Shown here piece by piece: positions 13,651 to 25,400 of a stretch of 64,000 nucleotides of DNA. The translations under genes were made by a program, and so were the position numbers. This DNA comes from Bugula neritina. Lineage: Eukaryota; Bryozoa; Gymnolaemata; Cheilostomatida; Bugulidae. The notes under the pieces are model-generated. The model did no database searches. It was given only the letters and a program-made list of their open reading frames with translations, and was not told the origin of the DNA. Within the stretch, counting starts at the first letter, position 1; the number at the start of each line of letters is the position of its first letter. The stretch spans positions 22,296,628-22,360,627 of the forward strand of contig OZ037767.1 of the NCBI GenBank assembly GCA_964035545.1. The letters are read 5' to 3'.

Positions 13651-13779
13651 CTAAATCTCAACAGCAGCAGCTGTCTTGGTATGATTTTCAATTTGCTGAG
13701 CTAGGTCTTTATAAATCCTTACGTTGCCATACCAGAATATGGAATCATATCTAGCAGGAAGTGAGGAAAAAAGTTGCTT
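13651..13779 (-). CDS. Candidate terminal coding exon, unknown protein
   Basis: On the minus strand a pyrimidine-containing acceptor (tgtttacag) opens a 42-codon frame ending in TAG. The peptide begins KQLFSSLPARYDSIFWYG, and its amino-acid mix (W, Y, R, A, Q) is unlike the K/N/I/F-rich frames of the surrounding AT-rich DNA. The local G+C is visibly higher. This looks like the 3' end of a gene read right to left. I do not recognise the family. The only other coding-looking segment nearby (14232-14311) does not join it in phase, so an exon in between is unseen or the two are unrelated. Confidence 0.4.
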   Translation of the reverse strand, partial: KQLFSSLPARYDSIFWYGNVRIYKDLAQQIENHTKTAAAVEI

Positions 13780-14231
13780 CTGTAAACAGTACTTTACCTA
13801 ATATCAGTAACATATCATAATTTTTCAGTATTCAGACGTACTGTTTATTAGAATGCAAAGATCACTTGAATTTCTTACCATAGTTCTTGAAACTAGTTCT
13901 TGCTTAAATCCTTATTATTATACTCAACACATGAAAAGTTTCTACGCCAAGTAACCCAGTGAACATGAACATTTAGTCATTTACCAACAAATAATAATCT
14001 ACTATAATACATTACAAAATAATACTTATGAAACATTTGCTAGTTCCTAAAAAATGGTGCAGTCAACTTATAATGACCCAAAATTTCATTCTAGTAAGTG
14101 TTTAGGATAACTATATTCTTAATAGCACTGTTAAAAGACTTACACCAAGAATACTGATGGAGAGGTTTAAATGGACTCACAGTTTTAAGTGTAAATGACA
14201 CTAAAGATAAATTTCCAAGCAGCTAACATAC

Positions 14232-14311
14232 CAACAGCAGCAAATAAGAAGCATTTGCTATATTTTTCGCTGTTTGTATTCAATTCACTCTCATATCCCG
14301 CAGGAGTAGAA
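14232..14311 (-). CDS. Candidate coding exon with start of a hydrophobic segment, unknown protein
   Basis: On the minus strand, acceptor 'gagtcag' at 14312-14314 opens one frame only, reading STPAGYESELNTNSEKYSKC then FLFAAV, up to a good donor (G|GTATGT). If the donor is not used, the frame runs on through MLAAWKFIFSVIY to a TAA near 14179, which would make a C-terminal membrane anchor. Splice phase is 2 in and 1 out. The protein is not recognised. It may belong to the same gene as the exon at 13651-13779, but the phases do not fit directly. Confidence 0.33.
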
Positions 14312-14866
14312 CTGACTCAGAGCACCATATCTATGCAGTAAGAATATCAAACAGCAAGAATATCAAACGCTGACTTTAAGAGCAGTTTAGCCAATAGCGT
14401 ACAAGACAGCTTGCTTATATATTATGTAACTGCATTACTTGCGAAGTGGATTATACTATAATGTATTATACACACTATGCAATATGGACTTATGTAATTA
14501 ATAGTAAATATGACGTATGTTTGCAAATTATTGATTTAAAATCTTGAGTTACTACAGTTCTAGTTATAGCATTAGTGTGTAGGTTGTTGCAGTTTTCATG
14601 CTTTCAAATTTAATTTCAAAAGCAATTTCTTTGTTAAAAATCCATTAATTGAAAACTAACGAGTTACTAAAATTAATTGGCTGAGCAAAGTCAATACAAC
14701 CAATAATTAGCTCTTATGCAAATACATGTTGTAATGTCTCTAGTTAGCACAGCTTATCAGCATTCACACAAAAACAAAGACCAAACAAATATAAACTCTA
14801 ATTGAAGTTTCTTTTGAATTTTTTTTTAAACCAAGCTGAAATCTGTATCTCTTGAAGACTGTAAAC

Positions 14867-15193
14867 CAGGGCTGTCCAACAGGCGACCCCAGGACTGGAT
14901 GTGGACCCCAGTCTGCATTTTTATGGCCCTCATAGGCATAAAACTGTAAAATTATTTTTCACTAATATATGAAATAGAGTGAAAAACCACCATTATGTTA
15001 TATGTTATATGTTATATTTATATACTTGCTACAAAACCTACAGCCTGCGGTAACTATTAAGACTTTATCGTGTGATGATTCATAATAATTTGAAAAATAC
15101 TGATGGATCGGCCTCCAGCTCAAGCTAAATTTTACAAAGTGGCCTATCATTCCTTTTCAGAAGCCTTTGCTTTTAAAAGGTTGGACACCCCTT
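14867..15193. mobile_element. hAT-type miniature inverted-repeat element (about 330 bp)
   Basis: The left end is 'cagggctgtccaac' and the right end 'gttggacacccctt', inverted copies of the familiar hAT-like CAGGGGTGTCCAAC terminus. They are flanked by near-matching 8-bp direct repeats, ctgtaaac (14859-14866) and ctctaaac (15194-15201). There is no transposase frame inside, so it is non-autonomous. Confidence 0.7.
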
Positions 15194-16544
15194 CTCTAAA
15201 CTAAATTTTGTTAGGTGTTATCACGTGATAACCAATTGTTGTGCCCAATTGCTATGGTCCAAATTGTAATCATGTTGAGAATGACTGTAATATCATACTT
15301 TATAGATTACACCAATGCATCTCATCAACTTCCAGTTTGAGTTGTTCTTACCCGCAGAAGGCAGATGCAGATGCAATTAGCAATAGATATGCAAATTTCA
15401 AAGCTTTTAAGGCACTACATATAAACCCACAATAGAAACATCTTACATGAAGGTAAAATGTTTATTGAGCTTTAGAAAGAGCTCTAATTTTTAAAAGACA
15501 TTATAGCAAGTTCCTACCTTTATGCAGTCGTAGACTAATAATTAGCCCATGCAGTCACTTGACATGAATGAAACCTGTAATTAAATTAGGTTACCTGCCA
15601 TTCTTAGGCAGTCATAACTTGCACGATTTACGTTTTAGTGCAATTACCGTCTGATATTTTGACCAAAAGCTTTTGTTTTCAATTGAAAAATCAATAATTA
15701 TTCTTTTATTAAAAATGATTAGTTTAAATTTCAAATTATGACTGTAAAGGCAACAAGCAAAAACAACACCCTAATTAAGAATGCTAAAAGCCAAATAGTT
15801 TCATGTGTGCAAATGTAATTTAAATTAACTCATGCTTATTCAAATTTTATAAGCAGACTCTAACACAGTCATACTGTGCAGCAGCAGTAGCAGCAACACC
15901 CGTAACAGCACAGCATATTTATTAAACTTATAATGGCTAGCATTATTCTGCATACTGTGATTTAATGCATCCCATCATATCTGGAGTTTTTAAAAACAAA
16001 ATTGTTGCTTAGTCTGTAACATGCAACTTTGCCAGGTATATAACTAACATATACAAAATAACATGTTATAATTATAAGTTGATATATCAATACCCATTAT
16101 AGATAATGTTGGACATTTGATACCCACTGTGTACAGTTGCCATCTAAAAGTGCTTTATAACAGCAGAGGCTGCTCCTATGGTATTATACTTAGAATACAT
16201 CTAAGTGTTGTTAAGACATAATAATTTTGTTATTAATCGATATGAATAATTATTCGATGTGTTGGACTTTCTCTTGAATAGTTCACATTACACTGCTCAA
16301 GTAAAACCTCATAATTTATAAAAGGCATTCAAGCAGTGAGTTTCTATGCTTTAAAGTGACACTTGGTCAGTAGAGTAATGCTAGTCAGCAAGCACTACCT
16401 TAAATTTTGAAGAAACTATTAAAAAACTTTTCATATGATCAATATTTAGCCTATGTAGTATAACATGCACATGGCATGCATAAACAAGGAATATTGGCAT
16501 TTTATTGAATGTATTTTAATTTTAGATTATTTTGCTGGGGTGTG

Positions 16545-16725
16545 GCATGCAAGTGGTCTAATTATTATAGCACTGGCTTAGTAAACACAAGGTCAGCGGT
16601 TTGAATCTCAAAAAAGAGCCATTAATTGTTAATATTAAGAAAAACTTTCAGGCTTATTTTCTTCTTTGCCACAATAGAAAAGTCTTTGCTTAGCCTGCTT
16701 TAAAAATCCCTATTTTGTTATAACA
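16545..16725 (+). mobile_element. Degenerate tRNA-derived SINE
   Basis: It has a tRNA-like head with a B-box-like 'gcggtttgaatctc', followed by 'gagccattaattgttaat' and a 'tctttgcttagcctgcttt' tail. These are the same parts, in the same order, as the clearer copies at 36009-36215 and 58279-58487. Confidence 0.5.
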
Positions 16726-17115
16726 TACAATTAGTTGCTATTATAGTTCATACTTGATAATACATACTACCAGTTACTCAATAATAATAGCACAGGTTTA
16801 CACCACTAGTGTAAAATATTTGCTTCTATAAAGAAGTTGGAAACTGTGCACACAACAGCTGAAGAGAGGCAAAGTAATGGCTTGCAGAATAAAACGATTA
16901 TAATTTTTTTCATTATAGCCACTGCTTGTGTAGAAGGTGTAAAATAACTAATTGCAGTGATTACAGTGATATATGCAATATGTTTGATACAAAACAGTTG
17001 TGTGATAAATAGGCTGCAGTTTCGCAGGTAATTCTATATGCTATAATCATTAGATGCAGCTTTTTGCATTATATCTGCAAAGGTGCTCACATATAGGCTG
17101 AATTCTAGCTGCATG

Positions 17116-18643
<1,528 letters not shown>

Positions 18644-18684
18644 TATAATACCTTGTAATACAGTTTGTATTACAAGGTATTATA
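18644..18684. repeat. Perfect 18-bp hairpin with 5-nt loop
   Basis: The arm 'tataataccttgtaatac' is followed by 'agttt' and its exact reverse complement. It lacks a GC-rich stem plus T-run in a bacterial sense, so it is not a terminator. It may be the remnant of a palindromic element or a small cruciform site. Confidence 0.8.
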
Positions 18685-18738
18685 AAAATTGAAAATTAAA
18701 GTAGTACTTTTTTGTAATTATCATCCCATTCGAATAAA

Positions 18739-18866
18739 TGGAGCAGCCGTGGTGTATAGTGCTTATATCTAGTAAACATGAGGTCTGGGGCTTCAGTCCA
18801 ATAAACACTTATTAAGAAGAGCATCCAATCACTCCCAAAAATAGTGATTACAAACTATTGTACAAG
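18739..18866 (+). mobile_element. tRNA-derived SINE fragment
   Basis: It starts 'gagcagccgtggtgtatagtg' (tRNA-like head, A-box region), with a decayed B box ('ggggcttcagtcc'). The shared body word 'aagagcatccaatca' follows, then the 'gtgattacaaacta' tail. Confidence 0.6.
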
Positions 18867-19117
18867 TTTTATCATAGCTGATTAAACTACTTTTATAAAA
18901 AAACTATCAACGACCCTTACAGGTGGATAAAGAGAGAGAGAACAACTCCAATGCAAATTTTCTCTTTGTTCACTGAAGTATAATAAAGGAATTTGCAATT
19001 AAGAATCATTTTGCTTGTATTTATGTTGTGAAATAATTGTCAGCTAATGAAAACAATTTGGCTGACCTTTGTGAATGAGGTTACATAACTCATAGTATTT
19101 CCTTGTTGACTAGTAGC

Positions 19118-19124
19118 TATATAT
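19118..19124 (+). promoter_or_regulatory. TATA box of the small secreted-peptide gene
   Basis: A 'tatatat' motif lies 52 bp upstream of the ATG at 19176, leaving room for a transcription start about 30 bp downstream and a very short 5' UTR. Confidence 0.4.
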
Positions 19125-19175
19125 TGGCTCTTATACTTATCTAAAGAGTAGTTATTTCATGCAACTTGCAACAGC

Positions 19176-19379
19176 ATGAAGTCTAATATAGCAGCTTTAC
19201 TGGTTGTGTTGGCTTTCTATGTGCTTGTGACTAATGGGAGTGGCTATGAAGAGTTTGATCAACAAGTTCAGCAGAAGTTATGTAATATCTGGGGCCCTCT
19301 CTACCGATCTCAAAACTGGAACCAAGTAATCGGACTTCATTTTTTTCGAAAGTACATGCAACAATGTCCTAACAGGTAA
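19176..19379 (+). CDS. Small secreted peptide precursor, unknown family
   Basis: The 67-codon frame starts with a textbook signal peptide (MKSNIAALLVVLAFYVLVTNGSG, cleavage around residue 21-23), then an acidic, glutamine-rich mature part of about 44 aa (EEFDQQVQQ, two cysteines, several aromatic residues). A TATA box lies 52 bp upstream and an AATAAA at 19515-19520, so the unit looks like a complete short gene. An alternative is a spliced form. AG|GTAAAC at 19376 pairs well with the strong acceptor ending at 19503 (tgctttcttgtttctag), replacing the final Arg-stop by SCILK-stop and adding a third cysteine. No dibasic processing sites or known peptide family are apparent. It sits 0.43 kb upstream of the laccase cluster on the same strand, but has its own start and stop. 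Confidence 0.5.
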   Translation: MKSNIAALLVVLAFYVLVTNGSGYEEFDQQVQQKLCNIWGPLYRSQNWNQVIGLHFFRKYMQQCPNR

Positions 19380-19514
19380 ACAATACAGTAGTCCTTTTAA
19401 ATCATTTCCACCCACAAATACCCTTTATCAGCTACTTTCATCATATTGATGCAACTGAGTAGAGATGCACGCTTCTAAGTTGTGACTGCTTTCTTGTTTC
19501 TAGCTGCATTTTAA

Positions 19515-19520
19515 AATAAA
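19515..19520 (+). terminator. Poly(A) signal AATAAA after the secreted-peptide gene
   Basis: AATAAA lies about 135 nt after the TAA at 19377-19379, before the first LMCO-A exon. Confidence 0.45.
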
Positions 19521-19813
19521 ACTTGCTGTTATTTGTTCAACTAATCACTAATCAGACTTTTTTGTTAGAATTTATATCAATGGTATTTGCCATCAGAGTA
19601 GTACTAAGTTTGAGGGAAGCTTTTGGTTTTAACAGGCCCATGACTCCATGACTGAAAGTAGGTGATTTTAAAAAAGATAACAAAACACATTTAAGAACAT
19701 CTATGTTCACAATCTGGCATTTAGTAGCAGGTGTTTGTTCCCAAACTATAGTAGTCTCTTCCACCAACGTGTTTCATAACAACTTTGGTATTCAGTTAAG
19801 TAGGCCAACGAAT

Positions 19814-22345
19814 ATGTTTTCCTGCTTTGTCATCTTGCTCTGTGCTGCCTCTTTTACAAGTGGTTTATTCTTTGACAGACAATCTCCTGACACCAGTGAT
19901 GTCTATGAGTTTGATTTTACTTTAACATGGGAAATGTCCATGTTATATACAGATGCTGAAGACGTACAGTGGGTAAGTGATACTTTGTTCTCAATCATTT
20001 GAATATTATAAAAAGTTTGTTACTTTTAGCTAGAAAAATCCTTCATGATAATTTTTTTATACAGAATAGCCCTCAGAGTATGAAATGCCCTGTAGACTGT
20101 TATTTTGGCTCTGTAGTGTTGAACTTAGCTTCTGTATGACATTACGCTATTTGTCTCACTGCCACATTGCATATTGTCTTAAGCCTAAGGCCACACTGTG
20201 CGTATTTTCGCATGCGAAAATTGAAATCACAAGTAGCAAAGGTGTCCACTGTAGCGTCAGTGATGCGTGATAAATAAAGCTTTCATTTTTAAATTGCACT
20301 CGCTTTCAATAAAACGCAACTTACTGGAATGTAGCACTAAAATAAAGAAATTGGGCTCGCTGAATAACTATCAGCCAATTAGGTGACGACGACAGAGACG
20401 ATTCGCACTTGCGTTGAGAATGCTGAGCGACAAGTGCGAATGTTTTCTCAACGCGTACAGTGGACACCTTTGCTACCCGTGATTTCAATTTTCGCATGCG
20501 AAAATACGCACAGTGTGGCCCTAGGCTAACACTCAAACTAAATTATGCTGACATCTCAAAAGGTGTGGATGTTTAATAAACTAATGTTAATTAAAAAATG
20601 ATGGTCAGTGAAACTTCAACTGCTGCAAATTTTAAACTCATAGCAGATTGACTTATATTAGTATACTTCCTGGTATGGAAATTTCCAGAATACAGTAATT
20701 CGAACTGCACATCAAGATATTGAATTTTATCATTATGATCAAAAATGTTTTGAAGCTGCACACTTAATAGTTAAAGATCTATAAAGCATTTACTCAATAC
20801 ATTTTATAAACTATGACATTCACAGCAAATATTTTTTGAAGCTAATCTGAATTGGCAACTCATGTGCAATTACGTAACTCAAAAACTATGCCCTAGACAT
20901 GAGAATGATCGCATTGTGGTATGTTTGCATAAACCATTTTTTGGCAAGATTTGTGTACTATAATATAAAGATCATGATTTTTGTGTAAACAATTTTCTGA
21001 ATTTGACAGTAATGCTTCTATTGTATTTACTCTACCTCTTATACATAGTTTATCAAGAATATCTAGAGTCTAGACAAATAGAGTAAAAGTTTGTTATTAT
21101 ACAAAGGAATACTAGGTAGACAAATGAGAGCTTACAAGTCAAAATATTTGGCAAGTTACAATGCAAGTGACAGCAAATGACAGGTTACAACAAGTGACAG
21201 CAAATGACAGGTTACATCAAGTGACAGCAAATGACAGGTTACATCAAGTGACAGCAAATGAAAGGTTACTAGTGACATTAAATGACAGGTTACAGGTGAC
21301 ATTAAATGACAGGTTACAACAAGTGACAATACATTAATTGCTTACAACTCAATAATACCAAAATCTATGCATCATGTACACAACTGAAGCAACTATTATA
21401 TTGCTTTCTGGGCAGATAAGCGGTGATAGTCATGCTTTTAGTGATGATATACAGTAGCATCCGATAAGTTATTAACTTCAAATGAGTGTCTATACTCTAT
21501 AGTCTATAAGATAGCAATGAGCTAAATACTTTTAATGTGGTTTTAATTTACATCTGAAGTCATTGCAACACAACAGCAAGCAGTCTCGCTTTATGCAATC
21601 AAAAATACTTATCATAGCATTTATTCAACACTCTGGAAAAGGTCAAAGGTTAGATGCAAGGACTTGATTTTATTGAAAGTATTAAATGTTTAAAACTCCC
21701 TTGACTGTTTTAAAAAAATGACTCATAATCTTTATACAATTTACACGACAAATCTACAATTTATAAATAATATGTGCAGGTCAGCTTATGTAACAAAACC
21801 TTTCCATTTTTGAAGGTACTAGGTGACCCTATTTTGTTAAAAGTTAATGGGTAACTTCAAAAATAGAAGCAGATTATATTATATTATATAACCTATGTTG
21901 TCTAATTGATATGTTATAATTGTTACCATAGTACTATTACACTTAGTGCTTGATTATAATGGCAAGTTTTAGTGTATCACAATCTCCATATTTCATGTTA
22001 CCAATTAATACCTTCTTAGAATGTCACCTTGGAAAATGGAGAGCTCTCTTACAACCCTAATGGCACTGATATTAAGCTGAGCTCAAAGGATGTGAACACT
22101 CTGGATGGAATTCAGGCTAAATATATCGGTATAAATGGGGAGTTTCCGGGACCTACACTAGAAGTGCCGCTTGGTGCAACAGTAAGTGAAATTATTCAAT
22201 TAACTGAGGCTTATTATTTGCTCTTACAATAATTATTATAGCAAAATTGTATCTAAAACTGACAAAATATTTTGGTCGTAAAGTTTATGCTTGATTACAT
22301 CTTGAATATAATGACAAAAATTCAAAGGCATGCATAATCAGACCT

Positions 22346-22441
<96 letters not shown>

Positions 22442-25400
22442 CCATTATAAGGCTGTAGGTTCCATAGCAAAAGGGCTCTTGTACTATGACATTATGATGT
22501 AATTTAGTATGGCGGCAGCCACTATTATTTGAATTGTTTATTAATCAATCAGTATCAGATATCGATGTATTTCCTCATTCCTATGTTTGAAGGGTAATAC
22601 AATTGTTTATATATCTTTCATAATGCAGTCATACTAAACACAAAACCAGCCTATATTTATACTCAAAACATAACTGGACCATCAAAGTAAACAAGTTACA
22701 AACAACAAAATATGCAAGTACGAATGAGTACACTTATTTACAACTGCATAATATTTAACAGAACTTACTTAATGCAAGATTTATTAAGCTTTATAATCAT
22801 TAACAACATGTTTTTTACCATACTTTTTATAGAGCAATAACTTTTGATAAATAGTCACAATATAGCCAGTATTTAAGCTAATCACTGCTCATCTAGCATT
22901 GTTTTCATAATAATTTGTGGTGGCTTTATTTAGCTTTACAACTTTTATAATTGCTTCTTTGTTTAGGTTGGGCTTTTAGTTGCATCATATTATTTACCAG
23001 ACTTCAATCACTGCAGAAAAGATTTATTTAAAGTTTATATTACTAACAATACTACTATGGCCTGTATGTTAACATATATTTATTGATTTCAAGTTTCTTT
23101 CAGAACCTACATTTCTTCTGCTCAGGTCTATGTACATGTACACAATCAACTGATGACTGACAGTGCTACAATACACTGGCATGGACTCACTCACAGAGGA
23201 AGTGGGGTAGCTGGTGGGAAGGGAACCCCCTGGTCTGACGGAGCCCCATACATTACTCAGTGTCCAATTCCACCTGGCAACAGCTTCACCTACAGGTATA
23301 TTTGCTGATTGCTGCCGTTTTTTACAATCTTTGATTACTAATAGCTATAATGGGCTTTTTTCTTAGAACAAAAATTAAAATTCTTTCAACAGATGATGCA
23401 CAACACTTTTCATACCAGCATATTCAGGTTATGAGGGGTCATTTTGAAATTATGTGAGGGTTTACTTGAGACTTGATTTTAATTAATCGCTTGAAATGGT
23501 TTTAACTATAGAAGTGTTGAAAATTTAAAAATTAATTTTTGCAAGTCAGATGTTTATATGATTCTCAATATTTTTAGATATCTATGCTACAGAGTACTGG
23601 GCCACACATATAATGGCTATAGCATAATATTTATTACATGTAACAACTTAAAGAATTGTCAATTCAAAGTATAATTAGTTAGCTGTGTTTCCTGACACAG
23701 GTTTGTGGCAGATGAGGCAGGTACCTTCTGGTACCACTCCCACCTCTCCATGCAAAGAATGGATGGACTGTTTGGAGCCTTTATAGTGTATGATAACAGC
23801 CGACCCAGTTACCCTTCATTCAATGTCCTAGTCAATGACTGGCTGCACATGGATTCAGATGAATTTGCCACATCCTTATATGGCCCTGGAGAAGATACTG
23901 CTACGTACAGTCGTAGGTTCAGCATTGGGTTAGCTCTGCTTTACTGAGCAAAACTCTGAGAAGAATCTGCTGCTCTGTATATGTTTAGCTAAATTGTAGC
24001 CGTTACTATATCTGTAGTGGTTACACACTGTAGTGGTTGCTAACATTAGTGGTTACTTACTGTAGCAATCACTAAATGTGGTGATTACTAGCTGCAGTAA
24101 ACACTAACTGTAGTAGTTGCTAGCTGTAGTGGTTGGTTCACTTTAGTAGCTACTAGCTGTAGCGGTTGCTCACTGTAGGTGCTACTATAGCTGTGATTAT
24201 AAATACTAAATTTTGAAAACAATTTTGGAAAGTTACTTTGAAGTTTAAAAAGTGGGACAAAAACAAAGCAAGTGTTATAATCAGGCAATGTGACATATCT
24301 CTCAAGTTCAAACTACATTTAGCTTTTTGCTATTATATACAAAACAGATGTTTTTGTCTTTAGACAGCACATGCCTTATTAATTGCACATATTTTGTAGC
24401 AATTCCAGACAGATATGATGACTTGGCAGATGAAGATGTTGGAGACTTGGCGTCTGACTCATTTCTGATAAATGGTAGAGGAAGATTCAACAACAACACG
24501 GCACCGCTGACTATTCACAGAGTTGATCAAGGGCAGCAGTACTTGTTTAGATTCATAAACACTGGGTTTGACAACATGGTGGAGGTAAAAAGTTTCTTGT
24601 GATGCTGAGAGCTTACTTTACTCTTTATCATGTATATAATGGTATTTTCAGAGATAGAAAGATGTTATAATGCTTGATAGACGTTCTCAAAAGTTGTTTT
24701 TCATAGTTTATGTAAAATATGAAATGAGGTGCTCTATTACTTGAAATTTTCACTTGATTTTAGGTAAAATGGCACAGGTAATAATGGCACAGGTAATAAT
24801 GGCACAGATAAAAATGGCACAGCTGGAGAAATATGTAAAAATGGCACACTGGTGTTAAATTTTCCCAAACCCAAATCCTAACCCTTAAACCCCAACCTCA
24901 AACTCAAACCCTCATCCCCAAATCTAAACCCACATTCCAAACCCCCCAACCTCCACCCCAAACTCTAATTTTGAAAATGTGCCATTTTTACCTACTTTAC
25001 CATTTGTGTCATTATTACCTGTGCAATTTTTACTTGTGCCAGTTTTACCTGTACACTTTTTTTACATTGCTTGTTGTATACTTTGCTAAGTTCTCTACCA
25101 GGTTTCCATTGATGGACACAGGATGACAGTTGTGGGAGTTGATAGTTGTGAAGTTGAGCCAGTTGTGTTGGACTCTGTGTTTTTAGCTATAGGCGAAAGA
25201 GTCAACGTTTTAATCACTGCTGATCAACCTGAAGGTGGGATAATTTTTATTCTATTTAATAACTATCAGCTTTTATAATGAATAATTAACAGGAAAATAT
25301 AAAGTTAAATGCTTTTTCAATTCTTCCAATTATTAAAGTACATACAATATTAATTATTGGCCATCATGACTTATAATGAAGGTACTTCTTTTGAATATTA

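Noticed and set aside
15241-15435. Cysteine-containing frame (starting GTG) just right of the hAT-type MITE, faintly like the start of a THAP zinc finger
   Set aside because: Only the first C...C spacing fits; the later conserved THAP residues and the downstream C..H are missing, and the frame is short. At best it is a decayed transposase fragment.
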